Shown in pieces: positions 45,305-54,395 of a stretch of 64,000 bases of DNA (position 1 is the stretch's first letter; each line of letters begins with the position of its first letter). The position numbers were made by a program, and so were the translations under genes. Below the pieces are notes generated by a model that worked only from the letters and a program-made list of their open reading frames with translations, had not been told where the DNA came from and did no database searches. This stretch comes from Nocardia spumae (GTDB lineage Bacteria; Actinomycetota; Actinomycetes; Mycobacteriales; Mycobacteriaceae): positions 5,394,001-5,458,000 of the forward strand of contig NZ_JAJFZL010000001.1 in NCBI RefSeq assembly GCF_020733635.1. The letters run 5' to 3'.

Positions 45305-46827
45305 GCGGAACCTCCGGATTGCGTCGGAGCCTGGTTGGCCGGTCCTGGTGTCGCCGGTGTCACGGTCGGGGCGATCGTGGGCTTCTCACCGATGACGGCA
45401 TCGGTGTGTGGCGTGTCGTCGACGTACATCAGCCGATCGGGATGCCAAGCCACCACCCGGTTGCGCTCGTTGTTCGCCCCGCCGCCGCCCATCCCCGGAG
45501 ACATCGGCATGTACGGCATCATCGGCGATCCGGCGCCGGCGGTTCGCGCCGCCGCCGCGGCCGGATTCTGCAGCGATTCGATCACCGGTGTGCGGGGCAG
45601 ATTCGACGACGCGTTGCTGACCGTGCCGGTGGACGATCCGACCGTCGGCATGGGCCCGACCGCGACCGGTGAGGAGGAGACCGACGAACCCATCGAGCTG
45701 GTGAGATCGCCGATCGAGGGCATATCACCGCCGCCGCCACCGGAATATCCGTAATCGCCACCGCCGCCGAGGTCGTATCCGTAGTCGCCGTAGCCGTAGT
45801 CGTCGAGCGAACCGGTGGCGGTATCGCCTGTTCCGTTCATGCCCATCATGGGCATTCCGGCGGCCATCAGGCCACTCATCACGGTCGGGAGCATCGAGGC
45901 GAGGGTGCTCATCATCTGACTGTTGTCACCGGAACCGCTCGATTGCCCGGATGCGGACGCCGCCGTTCCGGTCTCGGAATCCCCCGCGTTCTTGCCCTGT
46001 TCGACACCGACCGTCGAGTAGTAGTTGCCGATGGTCTCGGCCGACCGCGCGTTCTGCTCCTGGTACTTGGCCAGAGCGGCCTGGATTCCGAGTTCGTTCT
46101 TCGCCCGCATGGACCGCACCAGTTCCTGGCGGGCGGCGATGATCTCCTCCGGGGTGGGATGTTTGGCCTTGGCGGTGTCGAAAGCCTTGGTGTAGGTGTC
46201 GATTCCGTCGGCGAGCTTGCCGAGGGTGGAGCCGAGCGTATCGAGCCAGCTGCGATGGCCGTTCAGCTTCGCCGCGGCGTCGCTGCCGACCGGCGTCCAA
46301 TGCTGCATGGCGGCGGCGCCGGTGTCGACACCGGCGAGTGCGGCCGCATGTGTTGTGCCCAGGTAGTTTCGGACATCGGAGACGAACTGGTTGGCCGGGC
46401 CGGTACCGGGGCCCGCCCGCAGCTGCCGGGCGAACGTCAGCGGGTCCACCGCGGCGCCCGCCGTCGGCAGCCCGAAACTCGGTGGCCGGCGCGGAGTGGG
46501 CGGGTCGGCGTCGGACACCGGATTCGCCAAGACCTCACCACCAGGCCCGCCGATGGCGCGTGCGCCCTGATCGTCGGCATCGGTGTAGCGCTGGGCGGCC
46601 GCGCCGATCTTGTGCGCGGTCCGGTGCACCTGATCGAGGATGCCCGCCATCCCGTTCATGAGATTGGCGGTATGCGTGTTCAGTTGCGGAACCGCCTGTG
46701 CGGAAATGGGATCGCTACCCGCGGGCAGCACCCACCCCGTGGGCATCGACGCACCGGTGCCCCGCGCCAGCTCGGACAGCGCCGCCGCCGCGGCGGCGAG
46801 CTCGGCCGGATCGACCTGTAACGGCAC
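45301..46827 (-). CDS. EspB-like ESX substrate (fused PE/PPE-type fold)
   Basis: 508 residues, starting at a GTG with a near-perfect GAGGAGG site. The N-terminal 90 residues resemble a PE helix pair. Residues 130-280 resemble the PPE-like part of EspB, with GHRSWLDTLGSTLGKLA in the W-x-G position and AKHPTPEEIIAARQELV matching the EspB pattern 'REHPTYEDI'. A Met/Gly-rich low-complexity region follows, and near the end HTDAVIGEK matches EspB's terminal TEAVIG. EspB of ESX-1 forms heptameric channels and is trimmed by MycP1; MycP is present here. The similarity is recalled, not computed. Confidence 0.7.
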   Translation of the reverse strand: MPLQVDPAELAAAAAALSELARGTGASMPTGWVLPAGSDPISAQAVPQLNTHTANLMNGMAGILDQVHRTAHKIGAAAQRYTDADDQGARAIGGPGGEVLANPVSDADPPTPRRPPSFGLPTAGAAVDPLTFARQLRAGPGTGPANQFVSDVRNYLGTTHAAALAGVDTGAAAMQHWTPVGSDAAAKLNGHRSWLDTLGSTLGKLADGIDTYTKAFDTAKAKHPTPEEIIAARQELVRSMRAKNELGIQAALAKYQEQNARSAETIGNYYSTVGVEQGKNAGDSETGTAASASGQSSGSGDNSQMMSTLASMLPTVMSGLMAAGMPMMGMNGTGDTATGSLDDYGYGDYGYDLGGGGDYGYSGGGGGDMPSIGDLTSSMGSSVSSSPVAVGPMPTVGSSTGTVSNASSNLPRTPVIESLQNPAAAAARTAGAGSPMMPYMPMSPGMGGGGANNERNRVVAWHPDRLMYVDDTPHTDAVIGEKPTIAPTVTPATPGPANQAPTQSGGSA

Positions 46828-46850
46828 AGCTGCCTCCTCTCACCACGACC

Positions 46851-48545
46851 TCACGTCGGCGTGCCGACGGCCGCCGACATCACACCACCGGACTGATCCT
46901 GGGGCATCGGCATACCCGGCCCGTTGTCCGCGTGGTGGTCCGGTGCGGTCGCCTCGATTCCGCGCGGATGCTGGAACTCGGTGAACGCTCCGAACTCACC
47001 GGCTTTCCCGGACAAGGTATCCATCTTGTCGGAGTCCAGCTTCTGCAGGTTGCCGTCGATGATCGCCTCGATGGTGCCGTCGGTACCGGAACCGAACACC
47101 GCGAGCAGCGCGGTGACCTTCTCCCAGACACCGACGTCGCCGGTCATCATCTGGTTCGGATCGACGTGATCGCCACTGTCCTTGTCGCCGGACCACTTCA
47201 CCGAGGTCTTCTCGTAGGCCTTCACGGCATCGGTACTGCCCTGGTTGCCGAAGGCCGCGTCGAGCGCCTGCGCCACGACGAGAGAAACCTTCTGCGTGCG
47301 CCCGTCGGGGAACGGGTACTCGACCGTGCCGTCGGCTCCGGGGGTACGTCCCGGCGGCACCGCGCCGGCCTGCTGGCTCTGGGAGGAAGACGCGCCCTTC
47401 GGCGCCGTGTCGGACTGGGCGGACGCGGCGGACGCGGCGGGCTGGGTCTGCTGCGGAGTCGTGGACGCCGGCTGCACCGGAGCCACGGGCTGCTGGGGAT
47501 ACATGGGCTGCATGCCGCCGTTGCGACCGTTGAGCCCCTGATCCTGCATCTGGCGCATCATCTGCATCTGCGCCAGCATCGGCAACATCTGGCTCATCAT
47601 GTCGCCCATGCCGCCCATGCTCGAACCGAGGCCCGCGCCCATACCGGAATCCGGTGAGGACAGGCTGGCCGGAGTGACCGAGGACGAGGACGGGAGCGTG
47701 CCGTCCGACGAACCGGTCCCGAGCCCGCTGGGGTCCGAGGCCGAATTCGAGCCGCCGGACAGGCCGTCGGTGAGCGATCCGCCGGTACCGTCCTGGCCCG
47801 TGCCGGCTCCGTTGTCGAGTCCGAAATCGAGAGGGGTGAAACCGTCGTCGGCACCCTGCTGGCCCAGCAGATCCGGGTCGTAGGCGGTGCCGCCGCCACC
47901 GCCACCACCGGCGCCGCCCCCGGCAAGCTGCTGTTGCAGGGATTTGACCTGGGCCTGGAGATCCTTGTTCTGACCCGTCAACGTCTTGACCTGTTCGGTC
48001 AGTTTCTTGACGTCGTCGGTCGCCCCCTTGACGTCGTCACCATCCTTGTTCAGGGTGTCGTAGGTCTTGGTCATCAGTTCGGTGCCGGCGTTCAGCCCCT
48101 CGGTGACGTAGGTCATGATGTGCTCGTCCTCCGTCATATCTCCCTTCGGAGGTTCGGAGGCCGAAACGCTCAGTGTGTCGATGAGCGTTTTGAACTTGTC
48201 CTGGAATTCGTCCCCGTGTTTGCCGGCATCCTTGACGAACTTCGCCACCTTCTCGTCTTCGGTTTCCAGACCGTCGTAGGCGGTTCGAAGTCCGATGGCG
48301 ACCTCACCGTAGGAGGCGAACAGATCCGAGTTCGCCATGACCGATGTGGTGACCTGAGGGATAGGCGCCTTCTTCGGCGCCTCGAGCGTCTCGCGGGAAC
48401 CGAAAGCCTTCCAATGCTTTTCGAAGGTGTCCTTGTAGTCCCCGTCCAGCCAGTCCTCGATCACCGGCGAGATCTTCAGACTCTGCGGCCACACACCCTC
48501 ACGGCGCTGGTCAGGAACCAGCAGGGTCGGCATATCCTTGCTCAT
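46851..48545 (-). CDS. Coiled-coil, Met/Gln-rich probable secreted substrate
   Basis: 564 residues with no known domain. The N-terminal 150 residues are helical and charged. A coiled coil of about 40 residues (KKLTEQVKTLTGQNKDL and QAQVKSLQQQL) lies near 180-215. A Gly/Ser/Asp spacer is followed by a Met/Gln-rich patch (GDMMSQMLPMLAQMQMMRQM), a Pro/Gln/Ala stretch, and a C-terminal helical domain of about 120 residues. There is no signal peptide. The ATG overlaps the upstream stop by four bases. Its place between the small glycine-rich gene and espB-like suggests an ESX-1 EspA/EspE-like role (inference). Confidence 0.55.
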   Translation of the reverse strand: MSKDMPTLLVPDQRREGVWPQSLKISPVIEDWLDGDYKDTFEKHWKAFGSRETLEAPKKAPIPQVTTSVMANSDLFASYGEVAIGLRTAYDGLETEDEKVAKFVKDAGKHGDEFQDKFKTLIDTLSVSASEPPKGDMTEDEHIMTYVTEGLNAGTELMTKTYDTLNKDGDDVKGATDDVKKLTEQVKTLTGQNKDLQAQVKSLQQQLAGGGAGGGGGGGTAYDPDLLGQQGADDGFTPLDFGLDNGAGTGQDGTGGSLTDGLSGGSNSASDPSGLGTGSSDGTLPSSSSVTPASLSSPDSGMGAGLGSSMGGMGDMMSQMLPMLAQMQMMRQMQDQGLNGRNGGMQPMYPQQPVAPVQPASTTPQQTQPAASAASAQSDTAPKGASSSQSQQAGAVPPGRTPGADGTVEYPFPDGRTQKVSLVVAQALDAAFGNQGSTDAVKAYEKTSVKWSGDKDSGDHVDPNQMMTGDVGVWEKVTALLAVFGSGTDGTIEAIIDGNLQKLDSDKMDTLSGKAGEFGAFTEFQHPRGIEATAPDHHADNGPGMPMPQDQSGGVMSAAVGTPT

Positions 48546-49054
48546 GCACCGATCACCGCGCCGGTGTCGGTGCTGGTGCTACCCGCGTACCGATTTTCCT
48601 TGCCGGCCGGGCGAGTCGGAAGGACCTTCGGCAGCTTCGGCTGCCCGTTGTCGGCTCCCGGATTGTAGTAATGGCTACTGAGGAAGCCGGCCGCGCCACG
48701 ACCGACCATTCGGCCCGCCGCATTCTGCAATCCCTTGGTACTTCGGTTGGCGAGGTTCGTAGCGATCTTGCCCGACCCTTTCGCCGCCGCCTTGCCGACC
48801 AATCCGACAAGTTTGGCACCCGGCCCTTTGCTGAACAGCGTCCTACCGATCAGCGACCCGACGCCGGTCTCCTTGAGAATCTTGCCCCCGGGAATCAGCG
48901 AAAGGCCGGTGGTGAGGGCGCCGGCTTTCAAGCCGTCGGTGAAGCTGCCGGTTTCCACCCCGGTCCAGACCCCGTCCACCACACCGCCCAGCAGCGGGCC
49001 GGCCACGGGAACCATGCTGGTGGCCATGACGGTCAGGTCCTTGAACCACCCCAT
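48542..49054 (-). CDS. Gly/Ala-rich hydrophobic small protein, unknown
   Basis: 170 residues. The first 110 residues are hydrophobic and Gly-rich (MATSMVPVAGPLLGGVVDG, LTTGLSLIPGGKILKETGVG), like membrane-active or pre-toxin-type linkers rather than true transmembrane helices. The C-terminus is basic and polar. It is the first gene of the seven- to eight-gene leftward substrate operon. An exact TTCCC box is 96-111 bases upstream. No function is recognised. Confidence 0.55.
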   Translation of the reverse strand: MGWFKDLTVMATSMVPVAGPLLGGVVDGVWTGVETGSFTDGLKAGALTTGLSLIPGGKILKETGVGSLIGRTLFSKGPGAKLVGLVGKAAAKGSGKIATNLANRSTKGLQNAAGRMVGRGAAGFLSSHYYNPGADNGQPKLPKVLPTRPAGKENRYAGSTSTDTGAVIGA

Positions 49055-49149
49055 GAGATCACCTATCTGCGACGAGCACCCGGACTCGGAACCGAACTGT
49101 CACGACGACAGGGTCGTTGCGACATTCACGACGACTTCATTGTCGATGA

Positions 49150-49165
49150 TTCCCACTGGCGGGAA
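49150..49165. promoter_or_regulatory. TTCCC-N6-GGGAA box between divergent operons
   Basis: TTCCC ACTGGC GGGAA, exact. It lies between the substrate operon (start 49054) and the transglycosylase pair (start 49318), so it could serve both. Confidence 0.65.
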
Positions 49166-49317
49166 GCGGCCTCCGGCCCCGCACCAGTCAGGATGATTCA
49201 GGAGGATCCGGGCGGTTGGGAGGAGTGCGCACAGTGACGAATCTCCGCAGTGTAGCGCCGCCGGTCACGGCTGTACCACAACAGTTTCCGATACCGTCCG
49301 CGTCGAGGTGAGCCGCG

Positions 49318-50826
49318 ATGACGAGTGCGGAAGTATGGCAGGCCACCGAGCCCGACGATACCCAGGAACCGGCCCCATTCGAGATCGGGACCGACGAGCG
49401 GCAATCCGGCCGGACGACGCCCTGGACCAAGGCGACCGGGCGGAACCGCGGACCGTCCGGCGCACCGATTCCCGGCAGCCCGGCGACATCGGACACCGCG
49501 ACCGCGTCCGATACCGCGGCGCCGGTGGCGAATCCGGTTCGCCACGACACCGCCGCCGACCGTCCCGCGACGACGACCGCGGCACCGATCTCGGCCCCCG
49601 CCGCTTCGAGCTCACCGTGGACGGCCGCCCGTAGCGCACCCGACCGCACAGCGGCCCCGACCGCCGCGCCGACGAATTCCGCTGCGCCGGCGGCGACCAC
49701 ACCCGTTGCCGCTCCGGCCGCCGCTCCGCAGACGACCGCCGGGACGGTCGATACCGGGCACGACGACGGCGCTGGGCTCATGGATCCGAGCGCGCTGGCG
49801 TCGGCGGCGATGCCGGCGATGACGATGCTGCCCATGCTCGCCTCGGCACTCGCCGGACTCGGCAAGGGCAGAACCGGATCGGGCGCACCGCAATCCGGCG
49901 CCGACGGTAGCGGCAGCGGGGCGCTGACTCCGGAGGCCCAGCGGGCGCTCGATACCCTGCGGCAACTGAAGGACACCTACGGCGACGAGAACAAGAACCC
50001 GTCCGACCCCGAAACCGACACCGGGAAGAAGCGACTCGATACCGGCACCGGGACGAAGACCCGCGGCTCGGGACAGACCACGGCACAGGTGCGGGCGCGT
50101 CAGATGTATCAGCGCACCGCCGCGGCCGCGTTCAACACCCTCGACAACGACCTCGTCGACTTCATGCGCCGCCACGCCGGCAAGCACAAGCTGGACAAGA
50201 AGGCCGTCACCCAGTTGTTGCGCGATGTCGACACCCAGCTCGCCGAACTGGGCTCCGCGGCCTACACCAAGGCCGGGCAGCTTCAGGTGCACCGGATCCT
50301 CACCAAGGCCCTCGAACAGGCCACCCGCATCGTCGGCGGCGGCAGCGTGACCTCCAAGGACGCGGCCGCCGAAATCAACCGCCTCACCAAGCAGTACATG
50401 TACAACCTCGCCGGACAACGGCTTTCGAGCGGCAGCGCCGGCGGGAGCGGATCCGGTACGACGGTGGGCGGCACCGTGGGCCAGTGGATTCAGCAGGCGC
50501 TGGGCGTACTGGCCGCCGCCGGAGTCGATACGAGCCGGATAGATCCGGAGGCGATCGCGATCATCATCCAGCACGAATCGGGTGGTAATCCGTCGGCCAC
50601 CAACAATTGGGACAGCAACGCCGCCAGCGGAACTCCCTCGATCGGCCTGATGCAGACCATCGGCCCGACCTTCAATTCCTATGCGTTGTCCGGACATCGC
50701 AACATTTACAACCCGGTCGACAATATCGTCGCGGGGGTCCGGTACGCGATCTCCCGCTACGGCTCGGTCAGCAATGTCCCGGGCGTGGTGGCCGTGCGCA
50801 GTGGCCGGGCCTATCGAGGCTACTGA
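49318..50826 (+). CDS. SLT lytic transglycosylase with shared helical domain
   Basis: 502 residues. It begins MTSAEVW, identical to the NlpC/P60 protein at 52033-53514. A Pro/Ala-rich region with a short hydrophobic Met/Leu segment (about 160-180) is followed by the shared helical domain (AAFNTLDNDLVDFMRRHAG, KKAVTQLLRDVDTQLAELG, about 265-320). The last 115 residues are an SLT domain with catalytic Glu in IIIQHESGGNP and GLMQTIGPTF. Lytic transglycosylases open peptidoglycan so a secretion channel can cross it (VirB1 role). There is no signal peptide. It is the first gene of a two-gene operon, overlapping the next by one base. Confidence 0.85.
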   Translation: MTSAEVWQATEPDDTQEPAPFEIGTDERQSGRTTPWTKATGRNRGPSGAPIPGSPATSDTATASDTAAPVANPVRHDTAADRPATTTAAPISAPAASSSPWTAARSAPDRTAAPTAAPTNSAAPAATTPVAAPAAAPQTTAGTVDTGHDDGAGLMDPSALASAAMPAMTMLPMLASALAGLGKGRTGSGAPQSGADGSGSGALTPEAQRALDTLRQLKDTYGDENKNPSDPETDTGKKRLDTGTGTKTRGSGQTTAQVRARQMYQRTAAAAFNTLDNDLVDFMRRHAGKHKLDKKAVTQLLRDVDTQLAELGSAAYTKAGQLQVHRILTKALEQATRIVGGGSVTSKDAAAEINRLTKQYMYNLAGQRLSSGSAGGSGSGTTVGGTVGQWIQQALGVLAAAGVDTSRIDPEAIAIIIQHESGGNPSATNNWDSNAASGTPSIGLMQTIGPTFNSYALSGHRNIYNPVDNIVAGVRYAISRYGSVSNVPGVVAVRSGRAYRGY

Positions 50827-52019
50827 TGGCCGGCCCGCGAGATTCCCTCGAATCACCCGACGGCGACGGGCCGCAGACCGGAATCGCGACATCGGCGCCC
50901 CGGTCGCGGACCGCGCGCTCACCGGCGCCGGCGCCCGCCAAGCCGCGCGGGTCGATCCCGTCGACACTGCCCGGCACCGGGGCGGCCGCCGCGGCCCCGC
51001 CGAGTTCCACCGCGGTAGCCGCCGCCGCTCCGGCCGGAACCGCTTCCGCCGCAACCGCTTCGCTGGCCGGCGGTTCGGACCTGGCAATGCTGGCCGGTGC
51101 CGCCGGACCGCTGGCCATGGCCGCGATGAGCGCCTTGAATTCGATGGCCGGACATTACGGCGACGGGGCACCGACCGCGGACACCGGCCAGTCCTCGATG
51201 CCGCCGAGCCTGGCCGACACCGGCGCGCCGACCGGGCCGATCGCCTGGGACAGCGGTGCCGGGGCGCAGTATTCCGCTGCGCGGCAAGCCAATTCCGAGG
51301 AGTCCGGCGCTCTGGGCCAGATGAACGCGGAGCTGCGCCGAATTCTCGGTGGCACAGTCGAAGACACCCTGCAGGGCCGGGCGGCGATGGCGGCGATCAT
51401 CGCCGAGGCCGATGCCGCCTTGACCGCCCTGGGCAAGGTGGGCGGTGGCGCGGCGGCGCAGAGCCAGGTGGTCGGCGCACTGGATGCGGCCCTGCAGCGA
51501 GCCGGGTCGGTACTGCACACCGGGCAGGCGCGGTCGGCCGTGTCCGCCGAGCAGATCAACGCGCTCGCCGCGCGCTACATCCGCGACTCCGGGGGCGGCC
51601 GCCCGACGCGGGTATATCGGCCGAGCGGTGCGAGCGGGGGCCCGCCGGGCGCCCGGCCGGCGGGAGCGGTGGGGCAATGGATCGATCAGGCGATACAGAT
51701 TCTGCGGCAGAACGGATACGACACCAGCCGGATCGATCCGGCCGATATCGCCGCGATCATCCAGCACGAATCGGCGGGCAATCCGCATGCGATCAACAAC
51801 TGGGACAGCAACGCCGCCGCGGGCACGCCGTCGAAGGGCCTGATGCAGACCATCGATCCGACGTTCAACGCGTATGCCCTGCCCGGACACCGGGATATCT
51901 GGAATCCGGTCGACAACATCATCGCCGGTGTCCGCTACGCGATATCCCGCTACGGCTCGGTCGATCAGGTGCCGGGCATCGTCGGTATGCACCGGGGAAC
52001 GGGTTACGTCGGTTATTGA
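50826..52019 (+). CDS. Second SLT lytic transglycosylase, paralogue
   Basis: 397 residues from an ATG that overlaps the previous stop (TGATG). The N-terminus is Ala/Pro-rich with a short hydrophobic segment. A shortened version of the shared helical domain (AAMAAIIAEADAALTALGKV, LDAALQRAGSVL) lies at about 170-225, and a C-terminal SLT domain has Glu in AAIIQHESAGNP and GLMQTIDPTF. The SLT part is very close to that of the first enzyme, so this is a local duplication with a diverged N-terminus. It is convergent with the NlpC/P60 gene, 13 bases apart. Confidence 0.85.
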   Translation: MAGPRDSLESPDGDGPQTGIATSAPRSRTARSPAPAPAKPRGSIPSTLPGTGAAAAAPPSSTAVAAAAPAGTASAATASLAGGSDLAMLAGAAGPLAMAAMSALNSMAGHYGDGAPTADTGQSSMPPSLADTGAPTGPIAWDSGAGAQYSAARQANSEESGALGQMNAELRRILGGTVEDTLQGRAAMAAIIAEADAALTALGKVGGGAAAQSQVVGALDAALQRAGSVLHTGQARSAVSAEQINALAARYIRDSGGGRPTRVYRPSGASGGPPGARPAGAVGQWIDQAIQILRQNGYDTSRIDPADIAAIIQHESAGNPHAINNWDSNAAAGTPSKGLMQTIDPTFNAYALPGHRDIWNPVDNIIAGVRYAISRYGSVDQVPGIVGMHRGTGYVGY

Positions 52020-52032
52020 GTTCCCGGATCGG

Positions 52033-53514
52033 CTATTTCGCCCAGCGCGTGGCGTGGTAGCCACTGGGGAGATTGATCACCTTCACCACATCTCCGGTGC
52101 GCGGCGCCTCGACGCATTTGCCGTTGCCGATGTACATCATGACGTGACCGGGGTTTCCGTTGTTGAACTGCGCATCCGGGAAGATCAGGTCGCCGGGCTG
52201 AATCGCGTTCGCGGCGACCTTCGGCAGCTGGCGGTACTGCGCCGCGGCCACTCGTGGAATGTTGACACCCGCGGCCCTGGCCGCGTACTGCATCAGACCG
52301 GAGCAGTCGAAGGAATTGGGGCCCTCCGCACCCCAGACATAGGGATCGCCCTGCTGCTGCAGCGCCACCTGGACCGCCTTCTGCGCCGCGGTCGAGGCGG
52401 TCGCGGTGGTCCCGGTGTATTTCTTACCGACGAGGTTGTACATGTATTGCTTGGTGAGGCGGTTGATTTCGGAGGCCGCCTCCTTGGAGTTCGTACTGCC
52501 GCCGCTGACGATGTGGGTGGCCTTCTCGAGCGCCTTGGTGAGGATCTCGTGGACCTTCATCTGCCCGGCCTTGGTGTATGCCGCCGAGCCGAGTTCGGCC
52601 AGCTCGGTGTCGACATCGCGCAACAACTGGGTGACGGCCTTCTTGTCCAGCTTGTGCTTACCGGCGAGCTTGCGCATATAGCTCACCAGGTCGTTGTCGA
52701 GGGTGTTGAACGCCGCAGCCGCATTGCGCTGAAACAGTTGATGCGCCTTGACCTGGGAGACGGTTTTGCCGCTGCCCGTGCCGCTGCCGGAGCCGGTGCT
52801 GGTGTCGAGCTGTTTTCCGTTGCCGCCGGTCTCGGGTGTGGTCGGATCCTTATCGTCGTCGCCGTAGGTCTTCTTGAGTTTCTGCAACGCGTCGAGGGCT
52901 TGCTGCGCCTCCGGCGTCATGGCGCCGTTGGATCCGGATTGCTGTGCGCCCGAACCGTTCCCGCCGCCACCACCGCCGAGACCGGACAGAGCGGAGGCGA
53001 GCATGGGCAGCATGCTCATCCCGATCATCGCGGCCGGCATCAGCGACATCATGGTGTCCGGATCCAGCAATCCGCCGCCACCGTCGTGACCGTCTTCGCC
53101 CCGTCCCCCCGGCGATTGCGGTGAGACGGCTCCGGCACCGGTCCCCGGGGTGGCCGCCTGCACCGGGCCACCGGTACCCACGGTCGAGGCGCCCACACCC
53201 GACGGGATCGATCCCGTCGACGCTGGAGCCGCCGGGGCGGGCGGCGCCGCCGCGGAGGGGCCCGGAGTGGGCGGCGCGGCCTTCGCTCCCGGGTCGGCGG
53301 GCGGCGGCTGCTTACTCGCATCCGCCTGTGCCCCACCGGAACCCGGGGCGGGCGCGGCCGGGGTACCTACCGGACCGGGCTTCTGCCGGCCGGACTTGGT
53401 CCACGGCGTGCCCGGTTTCTGTTCGTCTCCGGAACTCTGGTCCGGCTCCTCGGCCGCCGGGTCCGGTTCCGGTACCGGGTCGAGCCCGGTATGCCACACT
53501 TCCGCACTGGTCAT
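52033..53514 (-). CDS. NlpC/P60 endopeptidase, shares N-terminal half with the first SLT protein
   Basis: 493 residues. N-terminus MTSAEVWHTG, a Pro/Ala-rich part, a short Met/Leu-rich hydrophobic stretch, then the shared helical domain (AAFNTLDNDLVSYMRKLAG, KKAVTQLLRDVDTELAELG), almost the same as in the protein at 49318-50826. The C-terminal 115 residues are NlpC/P60 with Cys in FDCSGLMQYAA, GDLIFPDAQ and His in PGHVMMYIG. The same targeting half is thus joined to a transglycosylase in one protein and a peptidase in the other. Last gene of the T4SS-like operon, overlapping the preceding gene by four bases. Confidence 0.87.
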   Translation of the reverse strand: MTSAEVWHTGLDPVPEPDPAAEEPDQSSGDEQKPGTPWTKSGRQKPGPVGTPAAPAPGSGGAQADASKQPPPADPGAKAAPPTPGPSAAAPPAPAAPASTGSIPSGVGASTVGTGGPVQAATPGTGAGAVSPQSPGGRGEDGHDGGGGLLDPDTMMSLMPAAMIGMSMLPMLASALSGLGGGGGGNGSGAQQSGSNGAMTPEAQQALDALQKLKKTYGDDDKDPTTPETGGNGKQLDTSTGSGSGTGSGKTVSQVKAHQLFQRNAAAAFNTLDNDLVSYMRKLAGKHKLDKKAVTQLLRDVDTELAELGSAAYTKAGQMKVHEILTKALEKATHIVSGGSTNSKEAASEINRLTKQYMYNLVGKKYTGTTATASTAAQKAVQVALQQQGDPYVWGAEGPNSFDCSGLMQYAARAAGVNIPRVAAAQYRQLPKVAANAIQPGDLIFPDAQFNNGNPGHVMMYIGNGKCVEAPRTGDVVKVINLPSGYHATRWAK

Positions 53515-54374
53515 GATCCGCTCCCCAGCACCCGTTTCACTCGGACCCCGTTACCACTGGGCATCGCGATCTCCACGACACCACCGGATACCGGGTCGGC
53601 GGTCACCACCGCGGCCGGAGAGACCGCGATGCCCACCCTGGTCGGCGCATGCGACCGATAGTCCCAGAACACCAGATCCCCGGCCGAGGCCCGGTCCGGT
53701 TCCACCCGCTGCCCGCACACCGCTTGGGCGGCAACGGTATCCGGCAACACGACGACAGCGGAGACCCCGGTTCCGGGGGTCTGCGCGGACGGTCCGCAGC
53801 CCTCGGCGGCGGGCGCCATCTCCGCGCCGGCCCGACCCGCACTCGCGGCCGGATCGCGAGGCGCCGCGCCCAGCAGTCCGCAGCTGCCGGTCGTCCACAC
53901 CGCCGACGCCTGGTAGATCACGTTCTTCGGCAGCACCGCCGTGCCCATCTGCTGCCCCACCTGCCCCAGCGCGAGTTGGCGGGCACAATCCACGGCGGCA
54001 CCGGCGTTGGACACCCGCAACGCGGGCAATTGATACGGCGCGGACTGCATCGCGCTCACACAGTCCCGCTCCCAGCTCGAGATGTCGGGATCATCGGGGG
54101 CGATGGTCAGCCCGGCATAGGGATTGGTGGTGGGAATATCCGACGGCTGGAGCGTCTCGGTCGTTCCGGTATCGGTGTCGGTGTCGGTGACGTTCTCCTC
54201 GTCCGGTCCCAGCGCGCTGTCGCACTGATACCGGAAATCCGCGGAGGCCGCCGAACCGGAACTGTCGGCGGCGAGCACCAGCACGGTGCCCAGCCCGAAC
54301 AGTGCCGCCACCGCGAGCAGCGCTATCCATACCCACGCCGGAATCATCGCGAGGAGTATGAAACGACCCAGCAT
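53511..54374 (-). CDS. Membrane-anchored protein with degenerate NlpC/P60-like domain
   Basis: 287 residues. One N-terminal transmembrane helix (about 5-35) precedes an exported, cysteine-rich domain (eight Cys or so, DCVSAM, DCARQL, GSCGLLG, EGCGPS). The end resembles NlpC/P60: SAGDLVFWDYRSHAPTRVGIAVS, but the usual D-C-S-G cysteine is missing and His of 'HVGI' is replaced by Arg, so enzymatic activity is doubtful. Place between the VirB6-like and NlpC genes suggests a structural part of the envelope-spanning machine. Confidence 0.6.
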   Translation of the reverse strand: MLGRFILLAMIPAWVWIALLAVAALFGLGTVLVLAADSSGSAASADFRYQCDSALGPDEENVTDTDTDTGTTETLQPSDIPTTNPYAGLTIAPDDPDISSWERDCVSAMQSAPYQLPALRVSNAGAAVDCARQLALGQVGQQMGTAVLPKNVIYQASAVWTTGSCGLLGAAPRDPAASAGRAGAEMAPAAEGCGPSAQTPGTGVSAVVVLPDTVAAQAVCGQRVEPDRASAGDLVFWDYRSHAPTRVGIAVSPAAVVTADPVSGGVVEIAMPSGNGVRVKRVLGSGS

Positions 54375-54395
54375 TGCTAACCTTCCGGCCTCGTA

